Part shown: in pieces, positions 1 through 8,386 of the stretch
Layout of the letters: every line of letters begins with the position of its first letter
Numbering within the stretch: position 1 is the stretch's first letter
Origin: PALSA-1196 sp036833805
GTDB lineage: Bacteria > Pseudomonadota > Gammaproteobacteria > Steroidobacterales > Steroidobacteraceae
DNA: 30,580 nucleotides
Assembly (NCBI GenBank): GCA_036833805.1
Contig: DAITPA010000018.1
Span: forward strand, 1 to 30,580
Reading direction: 5' to 3'
Position numbers and translations under genes: made by a program
The notes under the pieces: generated by a model
What the model was told of the DNA's origin: nothing
Databases searched by the model: none
Seen by the model: the letters and a program-made list of their open reading frames with translations, nothing else

Positions 1-760
1 TCGCCAATGCGTCCGTCAGCGCGCCCAGGCCGCCCACGGGTTGCGCAATCCGGGCGCCGTCGCCCTGTGCCGCCAGACGATAAAGCAGTGTCAGCACCGT
101 GCCGGGCGAACGCGGACCGAAACTCGTGCCCAGCACCGCATCGAAGCCGAGCGCACCCTTCAGGAGCGGCGTGTCGAAGTGCTCTTCCAAAAGGTCATAG
201 ACGTTCATGCCGATGATACGCAACAGCTCGCGCATATCGCGGCGGCCGAGGCGTCGTACGTGCCACGCCAAACGCAGCAGCGCCAAGCGCTCGGACCAGC
301 GGTCCGTGCCCAAACGCGGGGGTACGTTTGCAATGACGGGCCGTAGCGCGCCGGCAAGTCGTTGCAGCCGAGTGACGTACTTTGGATAAGCCAACGCGTC
401 CGCACTGGAGGCGCACGCGAGCGCGTGACTGGCATCAACACCGAGCGAAAGCGGTGCGCCGGCGGGCGACAGAGCGGTCGTCGGGATGGCGTCGTGAGCG
501 AGCCGCAAACCCTGCGCATGCAGGGAAAGCTCCTGCATCATCGCGTGCGGCATCAGGTGCAGCAGATGGGCGCAAGAGGACACCTGATAACCCGGCGCGA
601 ATTCGCGCGTCACCGCGGCACCCCCGACCTGCTGCGCAGCCTCAAGCACCAGCACCCGCCGGCGGCTCCTCGCAAGGTAAGCCGCGCAGACAAGACCGTT
701 GTGACCGCCGCCGATCACGATGCAGTCGTAGCGCTTGGGCGTTGGCCCTGCGATCGTCAT
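1..760 (-). CDS. PYROXD2/phytoene-dehydrogenase-like FAD oxidoreductase, 3' end cut by window edge
   Basis: The frame is open from an ATG at 760 to the window edge, giving 253 residues and no stop. Near the N-terminus is the dinucleotide-binding motif IVIGGGHNGLVCAAYLA, followed by VLVLEAAQQVGGAAVTREF, the classic FAD Rossmann fold of the phytoene desaturase/PYROXD2 family. FGPRSPGTVL further on matches the same region of the next gene upstream (GPRSPGSAYVL), so the two are paralogues in tandem. The ATG lies one base after the TGA of that gene, so they are surely co-transcribed and probably translationally coupled. It is likely a flavin-dependent oxidase or dehydrogenase, and the substrate is unknown. 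The C-terminal FAD-binding part lies outside the window. Confidence 0.9.
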   Translation of the reverse strand, partial: MTIAGPTPKRYDCIVIGGGHNGLVCAAYLARSRRRVLVLEAAQQVGGAAVTREFAPGYQVSSCAHLLHLMPHAMMQELSLHAQGLRLAHDAIPTTALSPAGAPLSLGVDASHALACASSADALAYPKYVTRLQRLAGALRPVIANVPPRLGTDRWSERLALLRLAWHVRRLGRRDMRELLRIIGMNVYDLLEEHFDTPLLKGALGFDAVLGTSFGPRSPGTVLTLLYRLAAQGDGARIAQPVGGLGALTDALA

Positions 761-761
761 G

Positions 762-2369
762 TCAATTCTCTTTACCGAGATCCCGCAAGACCGCGCGCGC
801 CGCATTGGCGCCGGGAGCGCCCATCACCCCACCGCCCGGATGAGTGCTGGAACCGCACATATAGACACCGCGCACCGGCGAGCGGTATTGCGCATAACCC
901 GGAATGGGTCGGTTGAAGAGCAGCTGATCAAGCGTCAGCTCGCCTTGGAAGATATTTCCCTCGGTGAGGCCTACTTCGTTCTCGATATCCCAAGGTGTGC
1001 GGATTTCGGCGTGCAGAATCAGATCTTTGAAGTTCGGGCTGTGCGCGCCGATCGTATCGATGACCGTGGCACCGAAGGCCTGGCGTTTCTCGGCACTCCA
1101 GTCGCCATCGGCGAGGCGATACGGACAGTACTGCACGAACACCGACATATAGTGTTTGCCGTGCGGCACCAATGTTGGATCAATCTGCGACGGGATCAGC
1201 ATGTCGATGTAGGGCGCGCGCGACCAGCGGCCCTCCTTCCAGTCGTCGTAGGCGCGTTCCATCATCTCGATCGTGTCGGTCACGTGCAGGTCGCCGCGGA
1301 TCGTCGGCGAGCCCGCCGGGATCGCTGGAAAGTCGGGCATGCCGTCGAGCGCAATATTGAGTTTGCCGGAGGAGCCGCGGATCTTGAAATTGCGCACCTG
1401 CTCGACAAATTCATCCGGCAGGTGCCGCGCCTGCATGGTCTCCAGAAACGTGCGCCGCACGTCGAGATTGGAAACGACGATCGCAGCGTGGATCTCTTCT
1501 CCGTCAGCGAGCGCAACGCCGACGGCGCGACCGCCGCGCACCAGGATTTCACGAACCGGGGCGGCGCTGCGCACCGTTCCGGCGCTTGCCTGCAGCGAGG
1601 CGGCAAGAGCTTTCGTGATCGCGCCCATGCCGCCGCGGGCAAAGCCCCAGGCGCCAACTGTGTTGTCGACTTCGCCCATGTAGTGGTGCAGCAATACATA
1701 CGCGCTCCCCGGCGAGCGCGGACCGAGCGCAGTGCCTATGATTGAACTGCCGGCAAAATGCGCCTTGACGATTGCGCTTTCGAAGTACTCGTCGAGAAAA
1801 TCCGCGGCGCTCATCGTCCAGAACCTGAGCGTATCGTACATGCGCTCTTCGCCTAAGCCGTGGAAGCGCTTGCCAAGATACAAAAGCTCGGCAATGTCGC
1901 GCGGCTTGAATGAGGTCGGATCGGGCGGTTCGCGCATCAAGAGCGGCTTGATGAAGCGACACTGGCGCATGACATCGTTCGCGTAGCGGTCGTAGGCTTC
2001 GGCATCGCGCGCCGAGTGACGTGCGATCTCACGGCGCAGCGCATCGTGATTATCGTATAGCGCCAGGTGCCCGCCATCGCGCATCATGGTGCAGCCGCCT
2101 TCGTAGGGAATGATCTGCAGACCGTGGCGCGGCAACTCGAGCGTACGGATGATCTCGGGCCGCAACAGGCTGCACACGTAGGAGCAGTTCGAGTAGGTGA
2201 AGTCCTGATAGAGCTTGCGGCTGACGGCCGCGCCCCCGACGTATGAATTGCGCTCCAGCACCAGAACGTCCAGACCCGCGCGCGCAAGGTAACAGCCGGC
2301 GACCAGGCCGTTATGGCCGGCGCCGACGATGATGACGTCGTGGCGGCGGCTTTTTTGTATGGATCCCAC
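762..2369 (-). CDS. PYROXD2/phytoene-dehydrogenase-like FAD oxidoreductase
   Basis: This 535-residue protein is full length for the family. The N-terminal Rossmann motif VIIVGAGHNGLVAGCYLA (about residues 13-30) is followed by LVLERNSYVGGAAVSR. The C-terminal FAD-binding signature is MCGSSTHPGGGVMGAPG. No signal peptide or membrane helix is seen, so it should be a cytosolic flavoprotein that oxidises a C-C or C-N bond. Many family members are annotated as phytoene desaturases without being carotenoid enzymes, and no carotenoid genes are nearby. The start is GTG, eight codons after the aminotransferase stop and in the same frame; no good Shine-Dalgarno is visible. It sits between a class III aminotransferase and a paralogous oxidoreductase in one leftward operon, which suggests amine catabolism by inference. 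Confidence 0.9.
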   Translation of the reverse strand: MGSIQKSRRHDVIIVGAGHNGLVAGCYLARAGLDVLVLERNSYVGGAAVSRKLYQDFTYSNCSYVCSLLRPEIIRTLELPRHGLQIIPYEGGCTMMRDGGHLALYDNHDALRREIARHSARDAEAYDRYANDVMRQCRFIKPLLMREPPDPTSFKPRDIAELLYLGKRFHGLGEERMYDTLRFWTMSAADFLDEYFESAIVKAHFAGSSIIGTALGPRSPGSAYVLLHHYMGEVDNTVGAWGFARGGMGAITKALAASLQASAGTVRSAAPVREILVRGGRAVGVALADGEEIHAAIVVSNLDVRRTFLETMQARHLPDEFVEQVRNFKIRGSSGKLNIALDGMPDFPAIPAGSPTIRGDLHVTDTIEMMERAYDDWKEGRWSRAPYIDMLIPSQIDPTLVPHGKHYMSVFVQYCPYRLADGDWSAEKRQAFGATVIDTIGAHSPNFKDLILHAEIRTPWDIENEVGLTEGNIFQGELTLDQLLFNRPIPGYAQYRSPVRGVYMCGSSTHPGGGVMGAPGANAARAVLRDLGKEN

Positions 2370-2393
2370 GCCGCGATAGGCCCGGACGGCGGT

Positions 2394-3725
2394 TTAGGCA
2401 GGCACTTTGTGAGTGGCACCACCCGCGGCGTGCAGGGTTGTGTCGACGGCCACTTCAAAGGCCGCCAGCGTCTCCTTAAGGCACGAATCATCGTGCGCGG
2501 CGGATACAAACCACGGCTCGCGCGAATCAGGCTCACAGAGGATGCACTCGTCGTGCAGAACCTTTGCAGTGGCGTCATAGAACGAATAGTCGCTGCCTTT
2601 CCAGTCGCGGTAGTTGCGCGGCGGCTCGTGCGCAAAATAAAGCCCGCTCATTGACGGATGGCCGACGAAACTATGGGCGATGCCGCGCGCGTTCAGCACC
2701 GTACGCATGCCGGCGCGCAAGCGTGTGCCGTAATCGGCGACCCGCTCGAGCGCGTCGGTTTCGGCGAGGATCTGCAAGGTCCTCTCGGCGGCGGCCAATG
2801 AAACCGAGTGTGCCGTATAGGTGCCGCCGTGGGCGACACCGCGGCCGATCTTGCGCATGATCGCTGCGCGCCCGGCAAGCACCGAGATCGGATAACCGTT
2901 TGCGACCGCCTTGGCAAAGGTGCAGAGGTCCGCGTGCACGCCGTACAGCTCCTGCACGCCGCCGCGCGCGACGCGAAATCCCGTCTTCACCTCGTCGATT
3001 AGCAATACGACGCCGTATTGGTCGCACAGCGCGCGGGCCGCGCGCAGATACTCGGGTTCCGCCGCGATTCCTAGGCAATTGCCCATAATGGGCTCAATCA
3101 ACAGGCAGGCGATTCTTGCACCGCGGCGCTTGAACACATCCTCGAGCTGGTTGGCATCATTCGCCTGCACGAAGTGCGCGAAGCTGCGGGTACTGACCGG
3201 TATGCCTTCGCTGTAGGGCTGCACTTCGGGATCGCCGACTTCGCCCCACTTGTCCATCGGCGTGTACCACATTGCCGCGTCAAACAGACCGTGATAGCCG
3301 CCTTCGAGGATCACGTAATCGTCGCGGCCAGTATAGGCGCGTGCCAGCCGCAGCCCGGCCATGACCGCTTCGGTTCCTGAATTGGAGAAGCGCACGAGCT
3401 CCGCAGCCGGTACCATCTGCGAGATGCGCTCGGCGACGGCAAGCTCGCGCTCGGTGGCCAGCGCAAACACGCCGCCGACTGCTATGCCCTCGCGCGCCGC
3501 TTCGTCGACGCGCGGATCGGCATAACCCAGAATGGCCGGCCCGTAACCCATCCGATAATCGATGTAGACGTTATCGTCGAGATCGACGATGCGCGCACCG
3601 CGGCCGTACTTCACGTAGATCGTGCGGTCGTCTCCCCAATAGCGGAAGTTGGATGCGACGCCCAACGGCAAGCGCTTTACGGCGCGCTGGAAGTGTTCGT
3701 TGCTCTTCGTCATTATTCTGGGCAT
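2394..3725 (-). CDS. class III PLP-dependent aminotransferase (glutamate-1-semialdehyde aminomutase-like)
   Basis: The protein has 443 residues, typical for fold-type I class III transaminases. The PLP-phosphate site SGTEA is at about 115-119, and the conserved Asp of LLIDEVKTGF is D244. The Schiff-base lysine is K272 in FAKAVANGYP, and a GTYTAHSVSLAA stretch follows. The N-terminus resembles HemL, but the operon has no tetrapyrrole genes and the family includes many omega-amine transaminases and aminomutases. The ATG at 3725 is preceded by GAGGG six bases upstream. It is the first gene of a leftward operon with two FAD oxidoreductases and is divergent from a Rieske oxygenase. A catabolic transaminase acting on an amine or amino acid is the likely role, and its substrate is not identifiable. 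Confidence 0.88.
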   Translation of the reverse strand: MPRIMTKSNEHFQRAVKRLPLGVASNFRYWGDDRTIYVKYGRGARIVDLDDNVYIDYRMGYGPAILGYADPRVDEAAREGIAVGGVFALATERELAVAERISQMVPAAELVRFSNSGTEAVMAGLRLARAYTGRDDYVILEGGYHGLFDAAMWYTPMDKWGEVGDPEVQPYSEGIPVSTRSFAHFVQANDANQLEDVFKRRGARIACLLIEPIMGNCLGIAAEPEYLRAARALCDQYGVVLLIDEVKTGFRVARGGVQELYGVHADLCTFAKAVANGYPISVLAGRAAIMRKIGRGVAHGGTYTAHSVSLAAAERTLQILAETDALERVADYGTRLRAGMRTVLNARGIAHSFVGHPSMSGLYFAHEPPRNYRDWKGSDYSFYDATAKVLHDECILCEPDSREPWFVSAAHDDSCLKETLAAFEVAVDTTLHAAGGATHKVPA

Positions 3726-3915
3726 GGCTGGCCCTCGGTGCGCGGTTGGCTCGGCAGCGGCGGAACCGCACCACTAATGTAGCACTTTCGTCCAGATACT
3801 TATATAACCATACAGAAATTATTCTTTACAAAAAGCCTTGTAGAAAGCTTGTTTTAGCTTGCCCGTCTGCGGCTGCGAGCGTATATTGCATGACCGTACA
3901 AAACTGGCTGGAGCA
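3726..3915. promoter_or_regulatory. divergent promoter region between aminotransferase and Rieske genes
   Basis: This 190-base spacer includes an AT-rich core (about 3775-3860) that stands out from the GC-rich surroundings. Rightward, TTGCCC at 3859-3864 and TATATT at 3882-3887 are exactly 17 bases apart, a good sigma-70-type pair about 30 bases upstream of the Rieske ATG. Leftward there are several TTATAT/TTGTAA-like hexamers around 3800-3835 but no clear pair. A shared regulator would most simply bind here, although no convincing palindrome was found. Confidence 0.45.
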
Positions 3916-5088
3916 ATGACGGTGAACACCTCTCCCGCCGTGCACACAGATGCGGTAACCCCGGCGCGCGTCAAGCGTGCGATGCCCGCCTGGACGTACA
4001 ACCACCCGCAGATGACGCGGCTCGAGCAGGAACGCATCCTGACCCCGAGCTGGCAGATCGTATGCCACATCAACTCGATACCCAAGTCCGGTGACTTCAT
4101 AACGCTCGATGTTGGGCCTGAAAGCGTCGTCGCGGTACGCGGCCGTGAGGGGGAGATCCGCGCGTTTCACAATGTGTGCCGCCACCGCGGTGCGCGCATC
4201 CTCGAGGGTTGCGGCAACCGGCCGGGCACGATCACCTGTCCCTACCACGGCTGGTCTTATCGCTTGGACGGCGCACTCATGGGCGTGCCGGTGCGGGAGG
4301 GCTTCCCGGGACTCGAGCGCGCCGACTACGGCTTGCGCCCCGTGCGCATGGACATCCAGTTCGGCTTTGTGTTCGTGTGCTTGGGAGGAGATCCGCCGCC
4401 GCTGACGCAGATCTGGGGGCGCTTCGCCGAAGACTTCGCACCGTACCGCTTTGCAGACATGGTGCCGCTCGCGCCGCTGTATTACGAACAGTGGGATGTC
4501 GATTGGAAAGTTGCGATGGACAACTACCTTGAGTCCTACCATGTGCCGATCGGCCATCCGGGACTGTTCCGCTTTCTGACGCCCGACTACGATGATCAGG
4601 CTACTGTGCCGGGGGTTGCGCGCGGCACGAGCTGGCTGCGCGAGCAACCTTCGCCAAGATGGACCGAGCGGCTCTACCAGAAGCTCGTCGGCGGCGTGAG
4701 CGCGGATCTGCCAGAGGCTAACCGCCGCTGCTGGAGCTTCTACAGCATGCTGCCGAATCTTGGCATCGACATCTTTCCCGATCAGATGGATTTCTTCCAG
4801 GTGCTGCCGCGCGGTCCCGGCAAATGCACCATTCGTGGCGGCACATTTGGGCTTCCCGATGCGCGCCGAGAAATGCGTGTGGTGCGCTACCTGAATGCGC
4901 GCATCAACCGCCAGGTGCAACGCGAGGATGAATTTCTCTGCGCGCGCGTGCAGCGCGGCCTCGCCTCGAGCAGCTACCAGCCCGGGCCGCTATCAAAACT
5001 TGAAAGCTGCATGTTTGAATTTCACGAGTTGATCCGCGCGCGCATTCCTGAGGCCCGGCAGCTGAGCGCGCCGCGCGAATTCGCCTAA
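3916..5088 (+). CDS. Rieske non-heme iron oxygenase, alpha subunit (CntA/GbcA-like)
   Basis: The protein has 390 residues. The Rieske [2Fe-2S] ligands are C88 and H90 in CRHRG and C108 and H111 in CPYHGW. The catalytic domain has DNYLESYHVPIGHPG, giving mononuclear iron ligands H209 and H214 with E206 at the position linking the two metal centres. Known aromatic dioxygenases usually have Asp there. As I recall, carnitine monooxygenase CntA has a bridging Glu, which hints at a quaternary-amine or amine monooxygenase. An upstream TTG at 3859 extends the frame, but it coincides with the predicted -35 box, so I chose ATG 3916, preceded closely by GGAG. No ferredoxin or reductase subunit is found nearby, so electrons must come from elsewhere. 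It converges with the aldehyde dehydrogenase frame nine bases downstream. Confidence 0.9.
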   Translation: MTVNTSPAVHTDAVTPARVKRAMPAWTYNHPQMTRLEQERILTPSWQIVCHINSIPKSGDFITLDVGPESVVAVRGREGEIRAFHNVCRHRGARILEGCGNRPGTITCPYHGWSYRLDGALMGVPVREGFPGLERADYGLRPVRMDIQFGFVFVCLGGDPPPLTQIWGRFAEDFAPYRFADMVPLAPLYYEQWDVDWKVAMDNYLESYHVPIGHPGLFRFLTPDYDDQATVPGVARGTSWLREQPSPRWTERLYQKLVGGVSADLPEANRRCWSFYSMLPNLGIDIFPDQMDFFQVLPRGPGKCTIRGGTFGLPDARREMRVVRYLNARINRQVQREDEFLCARVQRGLASSSYQPGPLSKLESCMFEFHELIRARIPEARQLSAPREFA

Positions 5089-5097
5089 CCCCGCCGC

Positions 5098-7344
5098 TCA
5101 GTCGAGATGGATCCAGGCGGACTTCGTCTGGGTATACGAGATGAGGCTCTCCAGGCACTTGTCGCGGCCCTGACCGGATTGCTTGTAGCCGCCGAACGGC
5201 TGTGTCATATCGCCGTGATCAAAACAATTGACCCAGATGACGCCCGCCTCAAGGTCGCGCACCGCCCGATGTGCCGTTCCCAGGTCGCGCGTCCAGATCG
5301 CGGCCGCAAGACCGTAGATTGAGTCGTTCGCAACCGCGAGTGCCTCGGCGATGCCGTTCACTTCGATCGCAGAGGCGACCGGCCCGAAGATCTCCTCACG
5401 CGCAATCGTCATATCGTTGGTGACGCCCGAAAAGAGTGTCGGATTGACAAACGAGCCGGGAAGATCGGGCGTACTGCCGCCAAACTCCAGCCGTGCACCT
5501 TCGCTCTTGCCGCGGCCGATGTAATCGAGCACGCGTGCGCGGTGCGCTGCGGTCACGAGCGGGCCTAAGTTGGTCGCCGGATCAAGCGGGTCGCCCGCGG
5601 TGTAGGCGTTGCGCCCCTGCGCAACGAAGCGCGCGATGAAGTCCTGCGCGATGGGCCGGTCGATCAGCAGGCGCGAGCCGGCATTACAGACTTCGCCCAT
5701 ATTTCCGTAGATGCCGTTGATCGCATAGGAGACGGCACGGTCGAGATCTTCAAGGTCGGCGAGAAAGATCTGCGGCGACTTACCGCCGCATTCAAGGGCA
5801 ACGCGTTTCATGTTGGAGCGGCCGGCATACACCAGCATGAGCTTGCCGACTTCAGTGGAGCCGGTGAAGGCAATCTTGGCGACATCGTTATGCAGGGCGA
5901 GCGCCGCCCCCGCGGTCTCACCGAGCCCATTCACCACGTTGAACGCGCCGGCCGGACCGCCCGCTTCAATGAAGAGTTGCGCGAGCAGCAGCGCCGACAG
6001 CGGCGACTGCTCGGCAGGCTTCAGCACCACCGTGTTGCCGGCCGCGAGCGCGGGCGCCGTCTTCCAGGCCGCCATCAGGAGCGGATAGTTCCAGGGCACG
6101 ATACAGCCGACGACGCCCAGGGGCTCCTTGAGGATGTAGTGAAAGGCATCCGCGGCCGTCGCCGTCACGGCGCCGTCGATCTTGTCGCACAGCTCTGCGA
6201 AGTAAGCGAAATTCTGCGCCGCCGCCGGAATATCGATGCCCAGCATGTCGCGGATGGGCTTGCCCATCGTGAGTGTGTCGAGTAACGCAAAGCGCTCGGC
6301 ATTCGCCTCGATCAGCTGCGAGAAGCGCGACAGCACCCCCAGGCGCTCGCGCGGCGCCATGCGGCTCCAGAGGCGCGATGCAAAACAGCGCTTCGCCGAA
6401 GCGACCGCACGGTCAATATCCTCAGCCGTGCCGGCAGCGACCTCGCACAGCGCACTGCCCGTTGCAGGATTGGTCACCGTGAAGCGCCCGCCCGCCAGAG
6501 AATCGACGAACTGTCCGTCGATAAAGTGGCGCGTCTCGTACTTCAAGGTCGCCGCGCGCACATGCCAATCGGCGGTGCTCAAAGGCTGGCTGCTCATCGG
6601 AAAACTCCCATAAACTGGCTGGACAACGGGCGGTGGATTCGCGGCGCGGACAGGTTCGGGGGTTGCATTGCAGCTGGCGACGGCCGCGACCGACACGCGG
6701 CCAAACTGGCCTGGAAAAACCGACCGCAGGTAAGCGATGCAGCGGTGCTTCGCGGCCGCCCGATCAATGTGTGCCTCGGTCTGAAAGGCGATGCCCTGCC
6801 AGAGCATTTCAAGCACGCCAATGAGCCCGAGCGCGACCGCGTCCGGATCCAGGTGCGGCGCCTGCGCCTCGATGATCAGCCGCTCGACGAGCTCGCGCAC
6901 GAGCGCGGCGAAGCTCTCATCCTTCTGACCGCAAATATCCAGGTATTCCTGCCGCGAATTCGCCTCGCCCCAGAAGGAATACCAGACCGAAACCTTACGT
7001 GGGCTTGCGACATCAGGATCAAGATACAGATCGACCAGCGTCTCCAGAGCCCGTACGGGTTTATCCCTAAGCAGCGCGACCGGCACCAGCACACGCTCCT
7101 CGAACTCGGTGGCGAGGAACTGCAGGGAGGCGACCAGCATCGCCGCTTTGGAATCGAAGTAGAACCTGACGATGCCCGGCGACATGCCCGCGATCGCGAC
7201 GACTTTCTCGACCGTCGTGCGTGAGGGCCCATGGATGTGCAGTGCCGAGATGCAGGCATCGATCAGACGCTTCCTTTGGCGGACGCGTGAGGCGCGCTCG
7301 CGGGACGGCTGCGACGCGGCGCGGGGTTGAGGCTTGGCTGACAT
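5098..7344 (-). CDS. fused BetI-like TetR repressor and PuuC/KauB-like aldehyde dehydrogenase
   Basis: One uninterrupted frame encodes 748 residues. Residues about 25-205 form a TetR regulator: a helix-turn-helix around VEKVVAIAGMSPGIVRFYF, then a BetI-type C-domain containing SPRKVSVWYSFWGEA. A proline-rich linker follows (about 206-249). From residue 250 comes a complete 499-residue aldehyde dehydrogenase whose own numbering gives N170 (VPWN), E269 (ALECGGKSP) and catalytic C304 (GEVCNAGSR). Its C-terminus (GDMTQPFGGYKQSG, then GRDK) resembles gamma-glutamyl-aminobutyraldehyde or guanidinobutyraldehyde dehydrogenases. The ALDH part keeps its own ATG at 6597 and a Shine-Dalgarno, so free enzyme may also be made. 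The frame is open further upstream to 7425, but ATG 7344 fits TetR length. It is divergent from the permease genes, a usual place for a local repressor. A lost stop codon or a sequence error are the alternatives. Confidence 0.85.
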   Translation of the reverse strand: MSAKPQPRAASQPSRERASRVRQRKRLIDACISALHIHGPSRTTVEKVVAIAGMSPGIVRFYFDSKAAMLVASLQFLATEFEERVLVPVALLRDKPVRALETLVDLYLDPDVASPRKVSVWYSFWGEANSRQEYLDICGQKDESFAALVRELVERLIIEAQAPHLDPDAVALGLIGVLEMLWQGIAFQTEAHIDRAAAKHRCIAYLRSVFPGQFGRVSVAAVASCNATPEPVRAANPPPVVQPVYGSFPMSSQPLSTADWHVRAATLKYETRHFIDGQFVDSLAGGRFTVTNPATGSALCEVAAGTAEDIDRAVASAKRCFASRLWSRMAPRERLGVLSRFSQLIEANAERFALLDTLTMGKPIRDMLGIDIPAAAQNFAYFAELCDKIDGAVTATAADAFHYILKEPLGVVGCIVPWNYPLLMAAWKTAPALAAGNTVVLKPAEQSPLSALLLAQLFIEAGGPAGAFNVVNGLGETAGAALALHNDVAKIAFTGSTEVGKLMLVYAGRSNMKRVALECGGKSPQIFLADLEDLDRAVSYAINGIYGNMGEVCNAGSRLLIDRPIAQDFIARFVAQGRNAYTAGDPLDPATNLGPLVTAAHRARVLDYIGRGKSEGARLEFGGSTPDLPGSFVNPTLFSGVTNDMTIAREEIFGPVASAIEVNGIAEALAVANDSIYGLAAAIWTRDLGTAHRAVRDLEAGVIWVNCFDHGDMTQPFGGYKQSGQGRDKCLESLISYTQTKSAWIHLD
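6595..6609 (-). promoter_or_regulatory. internal ribosome-binding site and ATG for the aldehyde dehydrogenase part
   Basis: On the minus strand GGGAG (6609-6605) lies seven bases before an in-frame ATG (6597-6595) that begins a standard-length aldehyde dehydrogenase. This is the best-spaced initiation signal of the region. It suggests that the fused frame can also yield a separate 499-residue enzyme by internal initiation. Confidence 0.6.
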
Positions 7345-7445
7345 GCCCACAGCGTGCCGCAAAATTGCCTGAACGACCAGAAAAAACTTAAACAGTCGGC
7401 TAAATTTGCCCGCAGAATGCAGCACGCCACCGCGGGAGAGGGGAA
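7345..7445. promoter_or_regulatory. divergent promoter/operator region between TetR-ALDH and the permeases
   Basis: This is a 101-base spacer with an A-rich centre. Two similar boxes lie on the same strand, AAAATTGCCTG (7361-7371) and AAATTTGCCCG (7402-7412), 41 bases apart. TTGCCT at 7365 with TTAAAC at 7388 makes a weak 17-base-spaced promoter towards the permeases. The boxes are candidate operator halves for the adjacent TetR domain, by position only. Confidence 0.3.
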
Positions 7446-8384
7446 ATGAACGCCGGCACCGATGCGCTCGAGCCGCGCCGCCGACGTTCTTTCGGCGATT
7501 TCATGGAACGCCAGGGTCACTGGCTCATCATCGCCCCACCGCTCATTTTTCTGATCGTCTTCTTCCTCATCCCCTTCGCCTTCGCGCTCAAGATCAGCTT
7601 CGCTGAGACCGCGATCCACGTACCCCCCTATACCGACGTGTTCTCTGTGTCCCCCGACAAGCACATCAACGTGTCGTTGAGTCTCGCCAACTACAAGTAC
7701 CTGTTGACCGACGAGGTGTACGCGGTCTCGTACATGTATTCGCTGCGCACGGCGTTCTTCTCGACGCTCATTTGTCTGCTCCTCGGCTATCCGATGGCGT
7801 ATGCCATGTCGCGCTCTTCGAAGGCCACGCAGAACATCCTGCTGCTCATCATTATCCTGCCGTTCTGGACGTCATTCCTTTTGCGGGTGTACGCCTTGGA
7901 AGGCATCATTCGCGAAAACGGGCTCCTCAACACCGCGCTGCTGCGCTTCGGGCTCATCGATCATCCACTGAAGATCATGCATACGACCGTCGCCGTCTAC
8001 TTGGGCATCATCTATTCCTATCTGCCGTTCATGGTGCTGCCGCTGTTCGCGACCCTGGAGAAGCTCGACCACACCTTGCTCGAGGCGGCTGCCGATCTTG
8101 GTAACCCTCCGTGGCGCGCCTTTCTCGATATCACCTTGCCGCTGTCGATGCCGGGCGTGATCGCAGGCTCGATGCTGGTGTTCATTCCGGCCATCGGAGA
8201 ATTCGTGATTCCGTCCCTCTTGGGGGGACCGGACAATCTCATGATCGGCCGCGTATTGTGGGATGAGTTCTTCAATAATCGCGACTGGCCGGTCGCCTCC
8301 GCGGTCGCGATCGCGTTTCTGGTGCTGCTCGCGGGCCCGATCGCGCTCTACCAGCACTACCACGTCAAGGATATGGAATCGTAG
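7446..8384 (+). CDS. ABC transporter permease, PotH/PotB type
   Basis: The protein has 312 residues and about six membrane segments, the first at APPLIFLIVFFLIPFAFAL. The cytoplasmic EAA loop EAAADLGNPPWRAFLDITLP contacts the ATPase. GEFVIPSLLGGP and FNNRDWPVASA near the end are typical of polyamine/spermidine permease subunits. An ATG at 7446 is preceded by GGGAG with seven bases of spacing. The next permease starts three bases after its stop. Together they should form the inner-membrane channel for the PotF-like binding protein encoded at 10114-11211. No ATPase subunit is in the window. Confidence 0.92.
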   Translation: MNAGTDALEPRRRRSFGDFMERQGHWLIIAPPLIFLIVFFLIPFAFALKISFAETAIHVPPYTDVFSVSPDKHINVSLSLANYKYLLTDEVYAVSYMYSLRTAFFSTLICLLLGYPMAYAMSRSSKATQNILLLIIILPFWTSFLLRVYALEGIIRENGLLNTALLRFGLIDHPLKIMHTTVAVYLGIIYSYLPFMVLPLFATLEKLDHTLLEAAADLGNPPWRAFLDITLPLSMPGVIAGSMLVFIPAIGEFVIPSLLGGPDNLMIGRVLWDEFFNNRDWPVASAVAIAFLVLLAGPIALYQHYHVKDMES

Positions 8385-8386
8385 CG

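Noticed and set aside
735..1745. Long plus-strand frame of 336 codons
   Set aside because: It lies opposite the FAD oxidoreductase genes, has no family resemblance and reflects GC-rich third-position bias.
3826..4920. Minus-strand frame of 364 codons
   Set aside because: It lies opposite the well-supported Rieske gene and shows no recognisable protein motifs.
7345..7425. 27-residue extension of the TetR part
   Set aside because: It would fill the divergent promoter region and is not part of the TetR family; ATG 7344 gives a normal length.
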